The notes under the pieces: generated by a model
What the model saw: the letters and a program-made list of their open reading frames with translations, nothing else
What the model was told of the DNA's origin: nothing
The model's database searches: none
Made by a program: the position numbers and the translations under genes
In this document: one piece after another, positions 4,967-8,195 of the stretch
Position numbering within the stretch: the stretch's first letter is position 1
Layout: the number at the start of each line of letters is the position of its first letter
NCBI GenBank assembly: GCA_025450095.1
Contig: JANWID010000160.1
Coordinates: 1-8,195, forward strand
Length of the DNA stretch: 8,195 nt
Origin: Bacteroidia bacterium
GTDB lineage: Bacteria; Bacteroidota; Bacteroidia; AKYH767-A; OLB10
Direction: 5' to 3'

Positions 4967-5755
4967 ATGAACTTTCTTGACCTGGAGATCGGTTACCGAA
5001 AACATGTATTTGCATCAATTCTTTGCTTCGCTGTATTGCTGACCATGGGTAATTATATACCGGCTGTTGACGATGCCCGGGAACTGGTGCGAAAAGCTGA
5101 TGAAAAGCTGCGCGGGAAAACCGCTTTTGTTGAAATGACCATCCAGACCATCAGGCCCTCATGGAACCGTGAGTTGAAGCTGAAATCGTGGTCCAAGGAT
5201 ACCCACTATTCACTCATTTTTATTTCAGCTCCAGCAAAGGAAAAAGGAGTGGTATTCCTGAAACGTAATAAGGAGATTTGGAATTGGGTTCCATCCATAG
5301 AACGGACTATCAAGCTACCTCCATCCATGATGACGCAATCGTGGATGGGAACTGATTTCAACAACGATGATCTTTTAAAGGAGTCATCGATGGTTGATGA
5401 TTATACGCATACATTTGCCGGAGACTCGGTAATACAGGGCAGAAGCTGTCGCAAAATAAGGATGATACCAAAGCCAGACGCTGCGGTAGTGTGGGGAATG
5501 ATTATCACCTGGATTGACAATGCCGATTACCTCCAGATGCGTGCTGAATTTTATGATGAAGAAGAGGTACTGGTTAACACCCTGCAAAGCTTTGACGTGA
5601 AAATGTTGGGTGGAAGGCTTTTGCCCTCAAGGATGGAAATGGTCCCTGCGGATAAAAAAGGACATAAGACCGTTATGATTTACGAATCCATCCAGTTTGA
5701 CGCCCCAATAAAGGATGAATTCTTCACCCTGCAGAATATTAAGAATGTAAAATAA
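4967..5755 (+). CDS. LolA-like outer membrane lipoprotein-sorting protein
   Basis: This 262-residue exported protein matches the LolA-like family (PF17131 as I recall): a half-barrel periplasmic carrier that binds acyl chains. The signal peptide has its hydrophobic core at about 14-28 (VFASILCFAVLLTMG). The mature start DDARELVRKADEKLRG (35-50) and the blocks APAKEKGVVFLKR (88-100), IWNWVPSIERTIKLPPSMM (104-122), QSWMGTDFNNDDL (124-136), PKPDAAVVWG (168-177) and LLPSRMEMVPADKKG (218-232) follow the family in order. There is no lipobox, so it should be soluble in the periplasm. The frame also has an ATG at 4928, but the -7 box at 4919-4926 and a more normal signal peptide favour 4967; the amino-terminal stretch is still long and partly acidic. 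Two permease genes follow, so it is probably the carrier for that transporter. Confidence 0.85.
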   Translation: MNFLDLEIGYRKHVFASILCFAVLLTMGNYIPAVDDARELVRKADEKLRGKTAFVEMTIQTIRPSWNRELKLKSWSKDTHYSLIFISAPAKEKGVVFLKRNKEIWNWVPSIERTIKLPPSMMTQSWMGTDFNNDDLLKESSMVDDYTHTFAGDSVIQGRSCRKIRMIPKPDAAVVWGMIITWIDNADYLQMRAEFYDEEEVLVNTLQSFDVKMLGGRLLPSRMEMVPADKKGHKTVMIYESIQFDAPIKDEFFTLQNIKNVK

Positions 5756-5772
5756 TTCCTTCCCGGAAGGAA
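5756..5772 (+). repeat. Compact palindrome right after the LolA-like stop codon
   Basis: TTCCTTCC (5756-5763), one C, then GGAAGGAA (5765-5772): an 8+1+8 perfect inverted repeat starting at the base after TAA. As RNA it gives a seven-pair hairpin with a three-base loop. No T tract follows, so it is unlikely to terminate; mRNA stabilisation or partial attenuation inside the operon is possible. Confidence 0.6.
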
Positions 5773-5802
5773 CGAACCACCTTTCATTGCTACTACTGAC
5801 AG

Positions 5803-7017
5803 ATGCTTTTAAAACTGGCTTGGAGAAACATCTGGCGTAACCGGAGAAGGACCTACATCACCCTGGCCTCAGTGTTTTTTGCTGTTTTGTTATCGTCGGT
5901 ATTGATGAGTATGAAAGAAGGTGTTTACGAGAAGCTTATTGAATCATTGGTGGTAAATTATATGGGTTATGCCCAGGTGCATGCCAAAGATTATTGGGAA
6001 GAAAAAACACTTGATTACAGCTTTGAGATGAATGAGGTCATTTCTGATGAAATACAACGCATGCCGGGTATATCTAATAGTCTGCATAGGGTAGAAGGTG
6101 TGGCACTGGCTGTATCATCAGAACACTCGCGGGTGGCCATGGTAACCGGAATCGATGTGGCGGGCGAAGCATCAGTCAATAGGCTAGATGAGCGTGTTTC
6201 TGAAGGATCTTACCTTCAGCCTGGCGACAACGCAGTGATGATCGGGAAAGGATTCGCCGAATACATGGAACTTGGAGTTCATGATACACTCGTGTTGATC
6301 GGGCAGGGCTATCATGGTGCGGCGGCGGCGGGTAAATTTTTTATAAAAGCGATCGTGGCGTTCGGTTCCCCTGAATTGAGCAAGCAGCTTGTAATTATGC
6401 CATTGCCCGAAGCGCAAAAGCTTTATGGAATGGAAGGCCTCATTAATAATCTCGTTTTATATTTTCACGATAATGAAAAATCGGGCAGAATTCTGAAAAA
6501 ATTGAGCAGCAGCCTGGGAAATGAATTTGAAGTGATGTCGTGGGATGAAATGATGCCGGAAGTGAAAAATATGATCCGTACCGATCGTGCAGAAGGGTAT
6601 GTATTCATGTTTATTCTTTATCTCGTGGCCTCATTCGGCATCCTGGGAACACTCCTGATGATGCTGTCGGAACGGACACGGGAATTCGGTGTACTTGTAT
6701 CGGTAGGGATGAAAAGGATCAGGCTCGCCACAATGGTCTTCATGGAAGTCATCCTAATTTCACTGGCGGGAGCTCTGTTGGGAATCATCGCCGCGATACC
6801 CATATGCACTTATTTTCGTTTGAACCCTGTACAGCTCGGAGACGAGGTAAAAAAAATGACTGAGGAGTACGGACTCGAAGCTGTTATCCGTTTTTCTACT
6901 GATCCCGGGGTATTCTTCGGACAGGGATTAGTGGTCTTTTTTATTGCCTGCCTGATTTCCATATATCCCTTTGTCGTGATACTACGCTTAAATGCCGTAC
7001 AGGCCCTACGAAAATGA
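5803..7017 (+). CDS. ABC transporter permease, FtsX/LolE type
   Basis: The 404-residue protein has the four-helix MacB/LolCE architecture: a cytoplasmic start with MLLKLAWRNIWRNRRRTY, helix one at about 18-36, a large periplasmic domain (about 40-262, MacB-PCD-like, with VTGIDVAGEASVNRL), then helices at about 266-288, 309-335 and 371-393. Between the second and third helices is the ATPase-contacting segment ERTREFGVLVSVGMKR (290-305), typical of FtsX-fold permeases. The carboxyl end LNAVQALRK is also typical. It would pair with a second permease and a LolD/MacB-type ATPase to push substrate out of the inner membrane. No ATP-binding domain is present here. The gene begins 47 bases after the LolA-like gene, with the palindrome 5756-5772 between them, and its stop overlaps the next permease's start. 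Confidence 0.92.
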   Translation: MLLKLAWRNIWRNRRRTYITLASVFFAVLLSSVLMSMKEGVYEKLIESLVVNYMGYAQVHAKDYWEEKTLDYSFEMNEVISDEIQRMPGISNSLHRVEGVALAVSSEHSRVAMVTGIDVAGEASVNRLDERVSEGSYLQPGDNAVMIGKGFAEYMELGVHDTLVLIGQGYHGAAAAGKFFIKAIVAFGSPELSKQLVIMPLPEAQKLYGMEGLINNLVLYFHDNEKSGRILKKLSSSLGNEFEVMSWDEMMPEVKNMIRTDRAEGYVFMFILYLVASFGILGTLLMMLSERTREFGVLVSVGMKRIRLATMVFMEVILISLAGALLGIIAAIPICTYFRLNPVQLGDEVKKMTEEYGLEAVIRFSTDPGVFFGQGLVVFFIACLISIYPFVVILRLNAVQALRK

Positions 7018-8195
7018 TGCTTGTAAAAATAGCCTGGCGAAATATCTGGAGAAACAAAACCAGGAGCCTTGTGGTCATGTCCGCACTGGCTACTGGTCTC
7101 TGGGCGGGTATTTTCGTCTCCGCCTTTGTAAACGGCATGATGCAGCAGAAGATCGACAGTGTGATACGGCTTGAAATGTCGCACTTCCAGTTTCATCAGA
7201 AAGAATTCCGTAACGAGTACCTCACCAATCAGTTCATGCCGGGAGGGCTTGCCATCCGCGATACCTTGCTTCGCGACCCGCGCGTAAGTGAAGTTGCCGC
7301 ACGGACCGTAGGAATGGTGATGATGGGTACTGCACACCGTAACGGGGGAGTGAAGGTAACAGGCATATCACCTGGAGAGGAAAAAATAGTCACGCAGTTG
7401 AATGAAAAAATTGTCGAGGGGGATTACCTTGTTGGAGGTAAGATGAACCAGGCACTGATCAGCCGCGAAACTGCACGGAAATACGATGCAGGCCTTCGTT
7501 CCAAAATTGTGCTGACTTTCCAGGATGTTAACGGTGAAATTGTTTCTGCGGCATTCCGTGTTCGGGGAATTTACGATACAGGGAACAAGATGTATGATGC
7601 GGCAAATATTTTTGTCAGGCGCGATTACATGCAACAGCTCTGCGGAATCGGCAATGGTGTGCACGAACTTGCAGTATTGTTGAAAGATCATGACCAGGCC
7701 GAAAGCATGACACAGCAATACCAGAAAAGATATCCAGCTCTTGAAGTGCTTTCATGGATGGACCTGGCAAGCGGCATGAGGTATATGATCAGTGTTATGG
7801 GACGGTACACAGTTATCATAGTAGGTATCATCTTGCTGGCTCTGTTGCTGAGCATCTTAAATACCATGCTCATGTCAGTATTGGAACGGGTGCGAGAGTT
7901 GGGAATGCTGATGGCTATTGGCATGAACAGGAGATCCGTTTTCATTATGATACTCCTGGAAACACTTTTCCTTTCACTAGCTGGCGGGCCTGTTGGATTA
8001 CTGCTCGCTTGGTCGTCGATAACATATTTCGGTAACGCGGGCATCAACCTGGGAAGTGCCGCCTACGGAGACCTTGGTTTTTCAAATATTATTTTCCCTG
8101 AATTGGCTACCGGTGAATACCTAAAAGTGGCCGCCATGGTTATTGGCATGGCTTTGCTCGCGGCAATATACCCAGCGCGAAAAGCCCTTCAGTTA
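7014..8195 (+). CDS. Second FtsX/LolE-type ABC transporter permease (3' end outside the window)
   Basis: The frame is open from 7014 to the last base (394 codons, no stop), so the gene is cut at its 3' end, probably by only a few codons. It is a paralogue of the preceding permease: the start MMLVKIAWRNIWRNKTRSL mirrors it, followed by helix one at about 19-39, a periplasmic domain with KVTGISPGEEK (114-124) and RGIYDTG (184-190), and helices at about 262-288, 306-336 and 370-388. The coupling segment ERVRELGMLMAIGMNR (291-306) and the ending YPARKALQL are typical of LolC/LolE and MacB proteins. The first ATG overlaps the upstream gene by four bases (ATGA); the second ATG at 7017 aligns better with the paralogue's start, so either may be used. 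The pair suggests a heterodimeric transporter with its ATPase encoded downstream. Confidence 0.92.
   Translation, partial: MMLVKIAWRNIWRNKTRSLVVMSALATGLWAGIFVSAFVNGMMQQKIDSVIRLEMSHFQFHQKEFRNEYLTNQFMPGGLAIRDTLLRDPRVSEVAARTVGMVMMGTAHRNGGVKVTGISPGEEKIVTQLNEKIVEGDYLVGGKMNQALISRETARKYDAGLRSKIVLTFQDVNGEIVSAAFRVRGIYDTGNKMYDAANIFVRRDYMQQLCGIGNGVHELAVLLKDHDQAESMTQQYQKRYPALEVLSWMDLASGMRYMISVMGRYTVIIVGIILLALLLSILNTMLMSVLERVRELGMLMAIGMNRRSVFIMILLETLFLSLAGGPVGLLLAWSSITYFGNAGINLGSAAYGDLGFSNIIFPELATGEYLKVAAMVIGMALLAAIYPARKALQL

Noticed and set aside
6810..7337. 175-codon minus-strand open frame opposite the two permeases
   Set aside because: It lies antisense to two strongly supported membrane protein genes, and its sequence shows no domain; a shadow of codon bias.
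1..8195. CRISPR arrays, tandem repeats, insertion sequence ends, tRNA or rRNA genes
   Set aside because: Reading both strands found no regularly spaced repeats, no paired terminal repeats around a transposase, and no recognisable structural RNA.

Overview
The window looks like chromosomal DNA from a member of the Bacteroidota (probably a Bacteroidia-type anaerobe or marine relative). The evidence is moderate-to-low GC, near absence of Shine-Dalgarno sites, several TAnnTTTG boxes (the -7 element of Bacteroidota primary sigma factor promoters) just upstream of genes, and families common in that phylum (DUF6132, short YgaP-like DUF2892 protein, LolA-like/FtsX cassette). The taxon is inferred from these signs only. 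No rRNA, tRNA, CRISPR array, insertion sequence or prophage gene was seen.

Layout. Bases 1-74 may hold the end of a + strand gene cut by the window edge (two competing frames, unresolved). A minus-strand gene (101-703) encodes a secreted outer-membrane beta-barrel protein. Across a 231-base divergent spacer, the + strand carries a GNAT acetyltransferase (935-1447), an unrecognised three-helix membrane protein (1500-1820) and an aldo/keto reductase (1892-2881) closed by a good intrinsic terminator. These three look like separate small transcription units.

Bases 3151-4321 form a tight four-gene operon with gaps of 1, 2 and 4 bases: DUF2892 membrane protein, DUF6132 membrane hairpin with a CX4C loop, single-domain rhodanese, and OsmC-like thiol protein. 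E. coli YgaP fuses a rhodanese to a DUF2892-type membrane domain; here the two parts are separate genes with two more thiol proteins beside them. The shared theme is handling of sulfane sulfur, persulfides or peroxides at the inner membrane. A 61-residue protein with a HxxHxxxCxC cluster follows at 4422-4607.

After a 359-base non-coding stretch with several dyad symmetries and a TAnnTTTG box, a second operon begins: a periplasmic LolA-like protein (4967-5755), an FtsX/LolE-type permease (5803-7017) and a second permease that overlaps it by four bases (7014 to the window edge, open at 8195). The layout suggests an ABC system that uses ATP to move a lipoprotein or other lipid-like cargo out of the inner membrane to a periplasmic carrier. 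The ATPase is not in the window and would be expected just downstream.

No wholly new system is proven here. The best candidates for a second look are the split-YgaP thiol operon, the reductase whose catalytic-His position is Gly, and the LolA-like/two-permease operon.
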